A DNA stretch of 64,000 bases from Tubiluchus corallicola (lineage: Eukaryota > Priapulida > Priapulimorpha > Priapulimorphida > Tubiluchidae): positions 62,001 to 126,000 of the forward strand of contig JAQGDQ010000572.1 of NCBI GenBank assembly GCA_030141605.1, given 5' to 3'. Below the pieces are notes generated by a model that was given only the letters and a program-made list of their open reading frames with translations, was not told the DNA's origin and did no database searches. Of the stretch, positions 39,101 through 46,692 are shown one piece after another. Position numbers and translations under genes: made by a program. The first letter of the stretch is position 1. The number at the start of each line of letters is the position of its first letter.

Positions 39101-42100
39101 TAAAGTTTAAGGATATTAAATTTAATCTTCTTTAATTTCAATTTAATAATTGCTCTTAAGTTAAAATAACAACGTTATAGGTCTACTAATGGCTCACTAA
39201 TATTCTGTAAACTTTACATACCACTGGAACTGTTAGAGAAAACAATACATTCTTAAAATAAACAATTTTTCTTGAGAGAAACTAATTCATTAATGCAGTG
39301 CTAATGCATTACTTAAAAAACTAATTAGTGATTCACTGTTCATTAGGAAGTGGGAACCGATTTATTCTTTTCTGCCGACATTTTTTGTAAAACGTTGACA
39401 AATAAAATGTAGACTTCTATGTCTACATTTGACTTACCTAAGTCACATTTGAACTTTCCTGTGTCTACATTTGACGTGTAAAACCTATATAATATTTTGT
39501 TAAACCATTTACAGACTTGCAGTGCAGTTTACTTTCGACCTTCAAAAATCCAGAGTTTTCTTTTACTTTTTGAAGTATGAAACCTTGTAAATTAAACTTT
39601 AATTTATGACCAAACGGTTTTGTAATCGATAATCGTTATTTTAAGCATCATACATTTTGCACCTTGCATCAAACCATTCTGAATGACCAATTTATGTTCT
39701 TTTGCGTAGTACTTTAAAGGAAAACCGGATGATTGTGTAAACACGAGTTCAGAATAAGGAATGCTCTGAAATATTGAAAACTACAATAGCTCATTTTAAA
39801 TCAAAGCTTAGGTTAAATGATAATTACCTCGGATAGTCATATTTCGTTAAACTTTTGAAGCTACACGCCGCTCAGTGAATCTACTAAGATTGGCAGCGGC
39901 ACCTTTTTGTCACATTCACGTGGTCGAGAAATAGAAGGCGGTACCGTGATAACCATGATACTGAACTGCAGTGTTAGTTTCATGATGTCATATCATGTAA
40001 AGCCCATTTTTCGTGACATCATGCGTTTAAACAGTACTGTAACACTTATGCAAATGTGCTTGATGCGCAAGGGAAGACGCCTGCCATTGCACAAACTGTG
40101 GTTAGTTTCTGACGTAAGCAATAGCTGTGTTTGGTTGCCGTTAATTAACTTTCTAAGCTAATTCAAATATAAATTGTTAACAATTATTAACTTTTGTATG
40201 TGAGAAAATGTATATTTTAGACAGTAAATTAAAATGAGATTGATCCGGTTTTCCTTTAATGGGAAAAGTGTTTTTAGACAAATATGATATCTTTTCTCTT
40301 TCATGAAAGTTGTACAAAATCTCATTAACCTTTCTCTAAATTTTTGAGTTAACGTTTTTCGTTTACTTAACATTTCTCCCATTAAAAATGTAAAGTGGAG
40401 GAAATCAGTGGGGCGTGTTTAGCGATGTGGGATGAAAAATGCTACTACTTATGTTAAGGCTGATGTTGCGTTTTTTGTTTTTTCTGTACTGATTCGCTAA
40501 TCTGATTGCATTGCTTGCGCTAAACATGTACGAACAAATAATTACCAAATAAGGAGGACCCCAAAGAGTTTCAATTAATGTCATCATCAGTGAAAATCAG
40601 ATTCTTGTTTTCATGTTCATGCCGCTAGTTCTTCGCTATCACATGCATTTCGCCATTTGCTAGTTAGACGGGCACTACTGCCTGCATTTTGGAAACGCGT
40701 TATACAAAAACAGGTGCTGTACCTGTCAGTAATAGATGTGTTAGTTTCTGATGAACTGCACACGTTCGACAACTCATGCGCAATGTTTGAAATTTGAATT
40801 TTTGTCTTAAAACTTGTCTAGTTTTAGTACAACAAACTGAATATTTTACAGTAGTACTGTACTTCAATTTTGGCTTTCACAAACACGTGCAACCCACTTG
40901 TAAAATATTTTTGGTATTGAAAATTATGTTAGTTTGTGATGTCATGAAAATGGACTTGAAAATGGGATAGTATGTAAAAAAAATCATGCTGTCTTCCTTT
41001 AATGGAAGTATCAATTATTTTTTCTTTGACTATTGGTGAAACATATAGGACTGATTTGTGTGTGTGTATGAAACTGTGAATATTAAAGTGCAATGAGTTC
41101 TATGCAAATTCTAGCTAACTTTCAAGTTTACACTTATTTGTAACATTTTCTTCATTAATACTGAAATGTAAAAATATCATTTCTTGTGCTCACAGCTATT
41201 TACTCTTGTTATCTCTTTTTCTGCAGGATGTTCTACTTGCTCTCCCGTTTGAGAAACTTTCCTGGGAATACGCAAAACCCTCCAAGGAGGGGGAGGGACA
41301 TTTGCCGTGCCTCTTTCTGCAGTTTGCTCCCTGCGATAAAGACGGATCCTCGCAATCCTGTACAAAACTTTTACAGGTGTTCTCTAAACAGGTATTTCAT
41401 AACATTTCGTACAAAAATCTTCGTATATAAGGTACTTGGATATAAGGGACTTTTGGTGATAAGGGACGATATCTTCAGGTCCCGCGTAATAGAAACCCAG
41501 GTAAATTACCTCGCATATAAGGGCCTCATGATCAAATTTTACATCCGTAAAAGCCTATGGCAAGACCCCGTGCGGACCCGACTATCTTCCCGTGGATCTG
41601 GTAGTTCCAGGAACTTTCTGAAAACACACACTGTGCATGCGTGACGCATCTCAGCCAATCACAACGTCCCGAATAAATTATGCGGCAGGCGGTGATTGGC
41701 CGATTCAACGGCGGATATAAGGGACGATTTTTTCCGGTCTGAAGGTGTCCCTTATATCCGAGGTTAACTGTAATAATTATTAGTATGCAAATGAACAAAA
41801 CACATGGTTTGTTTGTAGGTAGCATCTAAGCGAATGTGTCTGTATTATCTTCAACTATAAATAATGTTAATCTAATAAATAATATTGTTGATTCATACTT
41901 TCAACCGCCATTACGAACGCAGTACTTAAGCAAATTTTGTCGTGTAATACATGGTTAGAAAGCCCGGGAAATTCTCTACCTAACCCCATATAGTTTGCTC
42001 AAAAGTAACTTAAGGCTTAAAAAAATTACTCAAACCCTAGTTGTAAAATCGCCATATTCGGACTAAATTTTCTTAAGTACTGCGTTCGTAATGGTGGTTG

Positions 42101-45100
42101 AAAGTACGAATGCATGTTTGTGGATTCCGGAGGAAGTATCGTTGCAAGTCCGAATATGGCGATTTTACAACTAGGGTTTGAGTTATTTTTTAAACGTTAA
42201 GTTACCTATTAACAAACTATATACGGTTAGATAGAGAATTTCACGGGCTTTCTAACCGTGTATTACACGACTAAATTCGCTTAAGTACTGCAAAGAAAAT
42301 GGCTATTCCGGATTTTGTTGACTAATAAATAACAATTTTCAAGCTGTGTAAAATTTGGTTTTTTCAGCTTTGATTTTAATTATCTTTACTTTTGAACTGT
42401 ATTCGATATGCGCAGTTGGTTTTCTTGATCAGAAATACCAAAAAAGTCAAGAAATGCAAAAAAACTTTTTCGTTTTGTAAAGAAAAAAGGAGTGTGTTGT
42501 TTTGTTTGTTCGGACCACATTTGTCCGCACGATGATTGCTGCTTGGCTAGCGGTAATACGTGACGGTTACAGTTATATGAGCTGTGCTGTATAAATAATT
42601 AAGCCTGTACTACTTAACACATGTGTGAAAGTCATGTTTGAAGTTGTAGATGACTCACTTTGTTATGATTGAGTTTAGGCACAGAAGTATGAACAAGAAT
42701 AAAAAATCTATAATACATATTTGCACTGCACACAACAGAAAAGTGTTTATTAAAACTACAGACACATGAGTAGCATGACTGCTGCACTGAACACTGAGAT
42801 TGAGAGTGAGAGTGCCCTGCACTGAACACTTGAGAGTTAGAGAGTGAGAGTGTCCTGCACTGAACACTGAGAGTGAGAGTGTCCTGCACTGAACACTGAG
42901 ATTGAGAGTGTCCTGCACTGAACACTGAGAGTTAGAGAGTGAGAGTGAGAGTGTCCTGCACTGAACACTGAGAGTGCGAGTGTCCTGCAGTGAACACTGA
43001 GAGTTAGAGAGTGAGAGTGTCCTGCACTGAACACTGAGAGTGAGAGTGTCTAGAAAGCAAAACCAGTCAGTATATGTAGGTATAGGGGACCTATGCAGAC
43101 TTGCACAGGCTTCACAACAACCATTACTTTAAAGTAGGGAGAGAACCAGTGAATATGCATTCACTGGACCATACAATTATCCTGGTGGTAAGTCAGCTGG
43201 TAGAATGTAACAGGATTAGCCCATAGATGGCAGCACCTAATTATAATGTACAATTCCAACTTCCACAACATGTATATCATCATTGTCGCGTTATCTTAGG
43301 CCCCCATGATGGACGCAATGATCGAATCTTGCATTCTTCTGAAAACCGGCAGCATCCCGACCACGCCCAGCACCTGCACATCCATCGTTTATCCTCGACT
43401 CAACGAGATGAGGGCAAAAATTGGGTCGGTGTCTAGAAGGGCGGATGTGATAGGTAAGTGTTTTTGCTCACATCTTTCTCCTAAGGCATCCAGTGTCAAA
43501 TTTGTAGTAAAGAAACCACTTCCTTTGTATTCTAAAGCTATTTGCTTTAGTTCCTAAACACCGCACTACGATTATTGCACTTTTGACAAGAACTTACTGA
43601 ACCTCAAAAGTGCCTGTCACGTGTTTTTAAACGACGATTATCGAATTGATATTAATCGAGAAAAATCGTATATCATCTCGAATCCACGTGGAAAAACCTA
43701 GCGTCATTATCATGTCAATACTAACTTAAAAATCATCATCGTATCTATACCAGGAAGAATCACACCAATGTGAGCTTTGTCTGGAATGCTCGTTTTCCTG
43801 GATGAACTTCGTATTGACTAACCGGCGAGTTCGGTCAAGTGAGCGACGTTTGGCACGAACAACGTTGCTAAAGGAGAAAATAATTGCTAAATTCTCAAAC
43901 AGACAGAAATTAATTACTCGGCAAAGTTCGCCTTTGATTTAACACATTATTTATCACTTGTGTCAACCGATTCACTAGAAAAATATATCGATTGTTGTGA
44001 GTTCGTTTGCGGAAGAATTCTAGTAATAATATAACAATAATAATAATTTTTATTTAAAGTCGGCTTTTGGGTCAACAATTAACATTAGCTCAAAGAGCTA
44101 TTACCGCCGACTGTAAATAACAACCTACAACTACATAACAGAGACTATTATTACCCCACTTTTGCCCTAAATACCACGCGTCAGGCAGGGCAACAGCAGG
44201 TACAATTTTTAAAGTCTTTGGTATGACCCGGCCGCTGATTCGAACTCACGACCTCCCAGACGGAAAGCAGACGCATTACCACTAGACTAAACCGTCTGGT
44301 CTAAATATCACTAGTGTTACTGTCATGTACCGATGGGGAAAAATGTGTGGTCATGTGACCCAATTTATACCGGTTAGCAATGCTAAGTTGTTGCATTAAA
44401 CAAATGACAGTGACTCCTGGTCAATGTAGCAAAGAATATTCATACCTATAATTATAAGTAACTAATTTGCAAAGTAATAAACAACTTAGCACTGTGTTGT
44501 CTCACTAAGCTAATTGTTTGCTTTCATCAAGAGAACCCGCAGAGACTATACTTGCTCATTGGCTATTCTAGATATTTGTTTATTTTATACTTCCTGGTGC
44601 ATACTGCTGATTTCTTTTGTAATCGTAAATATTTATTCATTTCCTAGTAAAAGTAAACACAAATGTCATAGTTTTCTGGGTTTTTTTTACCGTAGAAGAA
44701 GAGACGGATGGTGCTGTGGCTTCCTCCTCTGGAAGTTCGTCAAGGCTGGCAGTTGCGATTCCAAATATGGTAACTCGCATGGAGAAGATGGTGTTGGCGA
44801 CATTCAACCAAGACGGTTTGTATTTTATTTCAGCAAACAGTTGTGGTGATAGCATGAAATGTTGCACGAGTGCACAGAGAGAGAGGGAGAGAGAGAGAGA
44901 GAGAGAGAGACACGTGTGCATGTGTAGAAAAAAATTAATATTTAATATTAGTATGCAATAATGAACAACTGTTTGTTTAGTTACAAGATTTTGTTTTAAT
45001 AACACCCCACAAGAAGTTATTGTCAAATGTGCAAGGGTTAATGTGGCCCAGTTAAAAAGCTACTACGTAGTGCAGGGGTGTGCAAATTATCTGACTAGCC

Positions 45101-46074
45101 GGGCCACATTAAACTTTCCCACAATTCCTGCAGGCCACAGGCAGTTTGATCAAGGAGCCAAGTACAGAAGGGCCTAATAACAATTTTTTTTGCATCCGAC
45201 CTGCGTACATCATTACTAGTACACTACTACACTCAAGAAACTATTTTAGAAGTTATTAAAATTTATATTACAAACCATATATCTCTACTTTCGGGACAGA
45301 TAGTGGTAATTTCATTACAATGCATATTAGTAATGTGTATCACAAAGTCTGTGTAGTACAGTGACATTAATTTACAACCGTCTTGTAAGGGTTAATGGCA
45401 TCCGATCTAGTAGAAAAAAACTACCCGCACTATCTTTGGGATCGTGGCACGGACTTCAGCTGGATACACTCAATTAATCGCCTGGGCCGCACTTTCATTA
45501 GGTTGACAAATCTCTTTGCGGGCACAAATTCTCTCGGCGGGCCGCAATTTGCACACCTCTGATGTAGTGAAAGGGTTAAATCTATTGCTGATAGCCACTA
45601 GTAGGGAGGCTGTTTATACTGTTTAAAGCTACATTTTTTTCATAAGTTTACAGCATTGCTAAGGTAGAATTATTTATAAATCCGTTTTCTATGTAATTTT
45701 TTTGTGTTTGACATTCAGCTGTAGTAGCAGCTTTTCAAACAGTGCCGAATGTTAACAGTGATTTTTAAATTCCAAATTGTAACCTGAATTTTAATTAATG
45801 TCAATATGGCAGTGAAATTTCACTAATTTACCTATGTTGGCATTTGCTAAAATCGTACCTTGGACTTTTGCTGAAACCAGACGTCTTTTAATTATTTAAA
45901 TGATCTTTTTTGTATTAAAAATATTTGTAATAATGTCTGCTTTATTAATGTCACCCATGGGCTATTTTCAGCACTCTGGCTTGCCATAGATAAACGTAAT
46001 AATCATTTGATTTGTATTATTTAGGTGAGATCTTACAAGACCAGTACAAAAAACAGGCATGGAGATTCAAATAA
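16873..46074 (+). CDS. FRMD8: FERM domain-containing protein 8 (14 exons)
   Basis: Join of 16873..16902, 20344..20491, 23558..23668, 27024..27059, 29818..29985, 30379..30480, 31765..31823, 33476..33642, 34317..34481, 36977..37106, 41227..41391, 43300..43453, 44696..44815, 46025..46074: 1605 nt, 534 aa (human about 464). All 13 junctions keep frame. A disordered N-terminus of about 108 residues precedes a FERM domain (about 109-430) with family blocks FALWVVSPFLEIQLKP, QQWPELLLKYT, DEPLLMFRRNAFFP, LIRLLYEEA, GRYPC and PFEKLSW. Family knowledge: FRMD8/iTAP binds the iRhom cytoplasmic tail and stabilises the iRhom-ADAM17 sheddase; the fly homologue Bili damps Wingless signalling at LRP6/Arrow. 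The C-terminal 56 residues are not clearly alignable to human. Introns are packed with minisatellites and MITEs. Confidence is highest for exons 5-12. Confidence 0.92.
17568..18000 (-). repeat. Dispersed element R, copy 2 (inverted)
   Basis: Inverted counterpart of 13930-14352, with its tail at the left (TTATAAGTTATAAG) and a G-run near 17845. The pair flanks FRMD8 exon 1 and the promoter region. Confidence 0.7.
18437..18795. repeat. 71-bp tandem array, 5 copies
   Basis: Units CACCCAAAAACCATTTATGA...GGGGCCCTAGACG...CTAGAAGCTATAAGAACAC, almost identical, in FRMD8 intron 1. It runs straight into the 101-bp array, sharing AAGAACACTTTA. Confidence 0.95.
18785..19190. repeat. ~101-bp tandem array, 4 copies
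   Basis: Units TTTAGTAGCAGAATATTTGG...GACATTCTGTTGATATATTA...GAACATTGATAGAAGTGAT, nearly identical. Confidence 0.95.
19450..20091. repeat. 85/92-bp tandem array, 7 copies
   Basis: Units GAATTAAGCGAGCTTTTGGC...TATGCCATGCAATTCCCGTG...; early units lack and later units carry an extra TTCTACTG segment, which explains the two lengths. Confidence 0.95.
20090..20215. mobile_element. Fragment of hAT family with GAATTCGAA words
   Basis: GAGCATTCT...CGGAAAG...AAACTCGAATCAAATCGAATT resembles the right end of the hAT element at 48718-49117. Only one end is present. Confidence 0.45.
20286..20358 (+). repeat. Tandem duplication of the FRMD8 exon 2 acceptor
   Basis: TTTGTTTGTTTACAGAAAG occurs twice, AGs at 20304-20305 and 20342-20343, together with duplicated GAAAGTGAAACTTGT. 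Confidence 0.85.
20344..20491 (+). CDS. FRMD8: FRMD8 coding exon 2
   Basis: Residues 11-59, hydrophilic and probably disordered (QTMDEMLGETTANG...). It follows TTGTTTGTTTACAG and ends ACAG|GTCATC, a weak donor, in phase 1. A second near-identical acceptor lies 38 bp upstream (AG at 20304-20305); from exon 1 that site would read Lys-Asp-stop. Confidence 0.72.
21590..22115. repeat. Composite ~40/51-bp tandem array
   Basis: About a dozen ATTAAAGTACATCAGTTAAG...TTTTTAAAAGCAT units, with and without an extra CACTTAT step. FRMD8 intron 2. Confidence 0.9.
22915..23260 (+). mobile_element. piggyBac-like MITE, copy 1 (right end lost)
   Basis: TTAA then CCCTTTCAGTCCCAAATTAT; internal CCCACGGGATAC palindrome. 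Matches 47421-47877 but lacks the GAAAGGG terminus. Confidence 0.6.
23558..23668 (+). CDS. FRMD8: FRMD8 coding exon 3
   Basis: Residues 60-96, with a proline run (LLIPPPPLYSG). Acceptor CATCTTACAG, donor AAAGA|GTAAGT, phase 1 on both sides. Human FRMD8 also has a variable low-complexity N-terminus, so only splice signals and frame support this exon. Confidence 0.72.
23806..24495. repeat. 59-bp tandem array with matching flanks
   Basis: About six near-identical units (ATTACCGAAAGGAAAATTTG...ATTGCATTATCGGTTAAG) at about 24110-24480. The flanks at 23806-23880 and 24455-24495 share CGGTTTCGGCNAAATTTATT, so the array seems to have expanded from within one older sequence. FRMD8 intron 3. Confidence 0.85.
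25060..25371 (+). mobile_element. LINE remnant, RT C-terminus, plus strand
   Basis: LMLRLPDGSPVKIALQHAIE, then RRTYVDIFR, then after a frameshift KDLNTSALILRNKC and WGVAASRESWHREV. This order is typical of the C-terminal end of endonuclease-type LINE reverse transcriptases. No RT catalytic region is present. Confidence 0.75.
25503..26330 (-). repeat. ~79-bp tandem array derived from LINE coding end
   Basis: About ten units CCCTGTCACCCGCAACC...ATGTCTCTGGAGTCACA...TTTGACTTGACCC. On the minus strand a unit reads WEVAGDREHGVE, like the LINE C-terminal tail, and the array joins the minus-strand LINE remnant on its right. Confidence 0.85.
26324..26560 (-). mobile_element. LINE remnant, RT C-terminus, minus strand
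   Basis: Minus strand reads RRRLRWMGHVVRLSDDSPLK, then KEKKPQGGQL, and later LNQLQL and ETWEVAGDREHGVE. A classic LINE post-RT domain, degenerate. Confidence 0.75.
26609..27019 (+). repeat. ~103-bp tandem array ending at FRMD8 exon 4
   Basis: Four diverged units: CTTTTGGCAATAAGGGAAAC...TTACATTGTGTTGTAAATCA...TTTTTTATCCAATGGCTAT. Units 1 and 2 end in acceptor-like CTACTGCAG and GAACTGCAG (AGs at 26721-26722 and 26819-26820); the last ends in the real exon 4 acceptor. A stray piece of the unit occurs at 25027-25060. Confidence 0.8.
27024..27059 (+). CDS. FRMD8: FRMD8 coding exon 4 (36-nt microexon)
   Basis: Twelve residues, SISTVPRVITNP, phase 1 on both sides, between AACTTTACTAG and CCAG|GTAAGG. 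It joins exon 5 to give NP-DIEICIFLAD at the FERM border. The acceptor lies at the end of a ~103-bp tandem array whose units carry similar acceptor-like sites. Confidence 0.68.
27261..27897. mobile_element. TCAAATGTAGAC MITE, copy 1
   Basis: Ends TATAGGTTTTACATGTCAAA and, inverted, GACGTGTAAAACCTATA. Subterminal CAAATGTAGA/CAAATGTGTC words recur about every 20 bp at the left end and inverted at the right. 637 bp, non-coding, FRMD8 intron 4. Confidence 0.85.
28484..29106 (-). mobile_element. Dispersed element B, copy 2 (inverted)
   Basis: Reverse complement of 13073-13727 with indels. Begins TTTAAAGCACAAGAAAACCC and ends ACTTCACGTACCCC. FRMD8 intron 4. Confidence 0.6.
29818..29985 (+). CDS. 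FRMD8: FRMD8 coding exon 5 (FERM F1 start)
   Basis: Residues 109-164: EICIFLADRSG, LHELVVELLEMP and FALWVVSPFL match the human F1 lobe closely. It is notably GC-rich for this window. Acceptor TTTTTTCTTAG, donor CTTG|GTAAGC. Confidence 0.94.
30092..30129. repeat. (TAA)n microsatellite
   Basis: About twelve ATA/ATAATA units in FRMD8 intron 5. Confidence 0.95.
30379..30480 (+). CDS. FRMD8: FRMD8 coding exon 6
   Basis: Residues 165-198, EIQLKPHHIPFRIVQQWPEL then LLKYT, nearly colinear with the human EVQLKP...QWPELLL block. Acceptor TTTTTCAG, donor AATG|GTAAGT, phase 1. Confidence 0.95.
30738..31010 (-). mobile_element. Dispersed element C, copy (inverted)
   Basis: TTAAAGGAAGATAGGATGA... with GACATCACAAACTAACATAA and TTGCACGTGTTTGCGAAAGC is the reverse complement of part of 40624-41005. 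AAAGGA end next to TTAA. Confidence 0.5.
31057..31505. mobile_element. Tigger-like MITE, CAGTGTTCCCTCGC family
   Basis: CAGTGTTCCCTCGCTACTTC ... AGTGAGGGAACACTG, TA on both sides (31055-31056, 31506-31507), 449 bp, FRMD8 intron 6. Confidence 0.8.
31765..31823 (+). CDS. FRMD8: FRMD8 coding exon 7
   Basis: Residues 199-218, DEPLLMFRRNAFFPKSREKE, matching the human DEPFLQFRRNVFFPK segment. Acceptor TTTGCAG, donor GAG|GTATGC, phase 0 out. Confidence 0.95.
32110..33432. repeat. 36-bp minisatellite, about 36 copies
   Basis: Unit ATGTGCACATGTAGTGTTTC plus TAAGACATACACATTG. It contains the palindrome TGTGCACA. A 433-bp block (12 units, one 37-mer) is itself duplicated: the rare variant near 32243 recurs at 32676. 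It ends about 45 bp before the FRMD8 exon 8 acceptor. Being a multiple of three, it gives long open frames on both strands that are not genes. Confidence 0.97.
33476..33642 (+). CDS. FRMD8: FRMD8 coding exon 8
   Basis: Residues 219-274: VSDDELIRLLYEEA and GRYPCSEEDA belong to the FERM F2 acyl-CoA-binding-like lobe. The 36-bp minisatellite ends about 45 bp before its acceptor (CTTTACAG). Donor CAG|GTACAT, phase 2. Confidence 0.94.
33876..34265 (-). mobile_element. GC-rich SINE-like element with (ATT)n tail
   Basis: A GC-rich block abruptly set in AT-rich intron, with an ATTATT run at the left, i.e. the 3' tail on the minus strand (...CGCTGGGTCATAGTAATAATA). No clear A/B boxes. Possibly a SINE or LINE 3' end. 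Confidence 0.5.
34317..34481 (+). CDS. FRMD8: FRMD8 coding exon 9
   Basis: Residues 274-329: F2 lobe ending HQSYLELCWQMPYYG, the counterpart of human YLLKCHELPFYG. Acceptor ATTTTTAG, donor ACGG|GTGAGT, phase 2. Confidence 0.94.
34651..35555 (-). mobile_element. hAT-like element, GGGCGATTAATAG family, copy 1
   Basis: Starts GGGATGGGCGATTAATAGAT and ends near TCGAATTAGAAAATTT; the middle (GTGTTAGCACAAATAA, CACAGTGTTGCAAATTT, AGCCATGAAGAAATT) is the reverse complement of 48225-48716. A LINE 3' end (34795-35165) is nested in it. Confidence 0.55.
34795..35165 (+). mobile_element. LINE 3' end with (AT)n tail
   Basis: Reads LSAFKTKLKSLILTRYE-like, the usual last helix of CR1-type ORF2, then a 3' UTR with ATGGCAAATAAAGATTATTA and (TA)n. 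Interrupts the hAT-like element. Confidence 0.5.
35575..36506. repeat. 43-bp minisatellite, about 21 copies
   Basis: Unit AAAAATGTTAATTAGGCTGA plus AGAGGTGAACAAAAAGTGAACAT split over three variants (GAGGTG, GACAAG, GAGAAG) mixed along the array. FRMD8 intron 9, directly beside the hAT-like end. Confidence 0.97.
36977..37106 (+). CDS. FRMD8: FRMD8 coding exon 10, donor embedded in minisatellite
   Basis: Residues 329-372: GSAFFSGQIERP through SAFIIDKEKN, the start of FERM F3. The acceptor is TCTCGTTTAG. The donor AAAAAT|GTACGC is weak (T at -1) and is the first copy of the sequence repeated throughout the adjoining 30-bp array. A stop-free frame continues from this exon into the array to 38420. 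Confidence 0.9.
37104..38806. repeat. 30-bp minisatellite seeded on FRMD8 exon 10 donor
   Basis: About 57 units AATGTACGGTATTTTCCACT plus TTTTTACCTA. The first unit overlaps the last codon and donor of exon 10. Variants are GTACGG, GTACAG, GTTCGG, GTATGC and GTACGC at the donor-like core. Shorter units (lost T's) from about 38340 onward break the frame. Long open frames on both strands come from unit length, not from coding. Confidence 0.97.
38813..39491. mobile_element. TCAAATGTAGAC MITE, copy 2
   Basis: TATAGGTTTAACATGTCAAA ... GACGTGTAAAACCTATA, about 680 bp, with an extra internal CTCAAATGTAGATTTAGG duplication. It starts within 10 bp of the end of the 30-bp array. Confidence 0.85.
39718..40255. 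mobile_element. TTAA-flanked MITE (AGGAAAACCGGAT TIR), copy 1
   Basis: AGGAAAACCGGATGATTG ... inverted ATCCGGTTTTCCT, with TTAA at 39714-39717 and 40256-40259. TTAA target suggests a piggyBac-like mobiliser. 538 bp, FRMD8 intron 10. Confidence 0.8.
40624..41005 (+). mobile_element. Dispersed element C, copy
   Basis: CTAGTTCTTCGCTATCACAT ... GCTGTCTTCCTTTAATGG. Also at 55458-55830 and inverted at 30738-31010. Confidence 0.5.
41227..41391 (+). CDS. FRMD8: FRMD8 coding exon 11
   Basis: Residues 373-427: DVLLALPFEKLSWEYAKPS and LLQVFSKQ match human VLLGLRFQELSWDH and LLKIYSKQ. Acceptor TTTCTGCAG, donor ACAG|GTATTT, phase 0. A truncated Tigger-like MITE begins within about 10 bp of the donor. 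Confidence 0.95.
41402..41770. mobile_element. Tigger-like MITE, ATAAGGGAC family, copy 2 (5' truncated)
   Basis: Homology starts about 10 bp inside FRMD8 intron 11 and ends TTATATCCGAGGTTAACTG before TA at 41771-41772. The middle differs from the other copies (GGACCCGACTATC..., AGCCAATCACAACG), so it is another subfamily. Confidence 0.75.
41896..42295. repeat. A-B-A'-B' fold-back repeat
   Basis: A (about 41902-41930, CTTTCAACCGCCATTACGAA...) is inverted at 42072-42105; B (about 41924-42062, ...GTTGTAAAATCGCCATATTC) is inverted at 42148-42293. FRMD8 intron 11. Confidence 0.85.
42780..43055. repeat. ~27/41-bp irregular minisatellite
   Basis: CTGCACTGAACACTGAGAGT plus variable runs of GAGAGTGAGAGTGTC. 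FRMD8 intron 11. Confidence 0.9.
43300..43453 (+). CDS. FRMD8: FRMD8 coding exon 12
   Basis: Residues 428-478: APMMDAMIESCILLKTGS corresponds to the last FERM helix (human AELMSSLIEYCIEL). The rest is a linker ending SVSRRADVI. Acceptor TTATCTTAG, donor ATAG|GTAAGT. Confidence 0.93.
44021..44303 (-). mobile_element. tRNA-derived SINE
   Basis: The minus-strand 5' end has a pol III A box (TAGTCTAGTGGTAATG) and B box (GGTCGTGAGTTCGAATC) in tRNA spacing, a ~170-bp body, and a 3' end with AAATAAAAATTATTATTGTT. The anticodon arm is poor, so it is not a tRNA gene. FRMD8 intron 12. Confidence 0.8.
44696..44815 (+). CDS. FRMD8: FRMD8 coding exon 13
   Basis: Residues 479-518: EEETDGAVASSSGSSSRL, then a helix around MVTRMEKMVLATFNQDG. 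Acceptor TTTTTTACCGTAG; donor ACG|GTTTGT is non-ideal (T at +3) but keeps phase 1. A (GA)n tract lies 60 bp downstream. Confidence 0.72.
44876..44911. repeat. (GA)n microsatellite
   Basis: GAGAGAGAGGGAGAGAGAG type purine tract 60 bp after the FRMD8 exon 13 donor. Confidence 0.95.
45073..45561. mobile_element. hAT MITE with 8-bp duplication
   Basis: CAGGGGTGTGCAAATTA ... CAATTTGCACACCTCTG, flanked by ACGTAGTG (45065-45072) and ATGTAGTG (45562-45569), one mismatch. 489 bp, Charlie-like. FRMD8 intron 13. Confidence 0.88.
46025..46074 (+). CDS. FRMD8: FRMD8 terminal exon 14
   Basis: Residues 519-534, GEILQDQYKKQAWRFK then TAA. Acceptor TTATTTAG, phase 1 in. The tail is not alignable to human, so assignment rests on frame and signals. 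A TCAAATGT-rich MITE (46249-46692) would lie in the 3' UTR and contains an AATAAA at 46329. Confidence 0.65.
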
Positions 46075-46248
46075 CAGCCTAGGAATCTTTTCCTTGCAGC
46101 AAGACACAAGTGCAATATTTCAACCTTGCCGGGTTGTTCCACAAAAAACTTAAAATCAGAGAGAATTTCAGTAACAACTTGGTCTTTGCATGTCACTCAT
46201 TTTTCTCTGAAACCATTCCATATGCAGCAATATTTGTTCATATTCAAA

Positions 46249-46692
46249 TATAGGTTTTACACGTCAAATGTAGACACAGGAAAGTTTAAATGTGACTTAG
46301 GTAAGTCAAATGTAGATGCATTACTTTGAATAAATCGGTAATTAAGTTATTTGAGTGCAAATTAGAAAAAGATAAACCAAAGATAGTGCATCTATTAGTA
46401 GGCCTATAACGTTGTTATTTTACCTTAGGAGCAATTATTAATTTGAAATTAAAGAAGATTAAATTTAACATCCTTAAACTTTACCACCTATCCACATTTG
46501 AGATACCAATGTCACATTTGACTTGACATGTGTCTACATTTGACTTACCAAAAAACGCTTAAGATTTCTTGAAAACCATTGTTAACACATTTGAACTACC
46601 TAAGTCTACATTTGAGTTACCAAGACACATTTGAATTACCTAAATCTACATTTGACTTAATGTAGGTCTACATTTGACATGTAAAACCTATA
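46249..46692. mobile_element. TCAAATGTAGAC MITE, copy 3 (short, inverted)
   Basis: ATAGGTTTTACACGTCAAAT ... TTTGACATGTAAAACCTATA, 444 bp. It begins 175 bp after the FRMD8 stop and carries AATAAA at 46329. Confidence 0.85.

Noticed and set aside
44021-44303. tRNA gene on the minus strand
   Set aside because: A and B boxes are good but acceptor and anticodon stems do not close, and a long body with a 3' tail follows, so it is a SINE.
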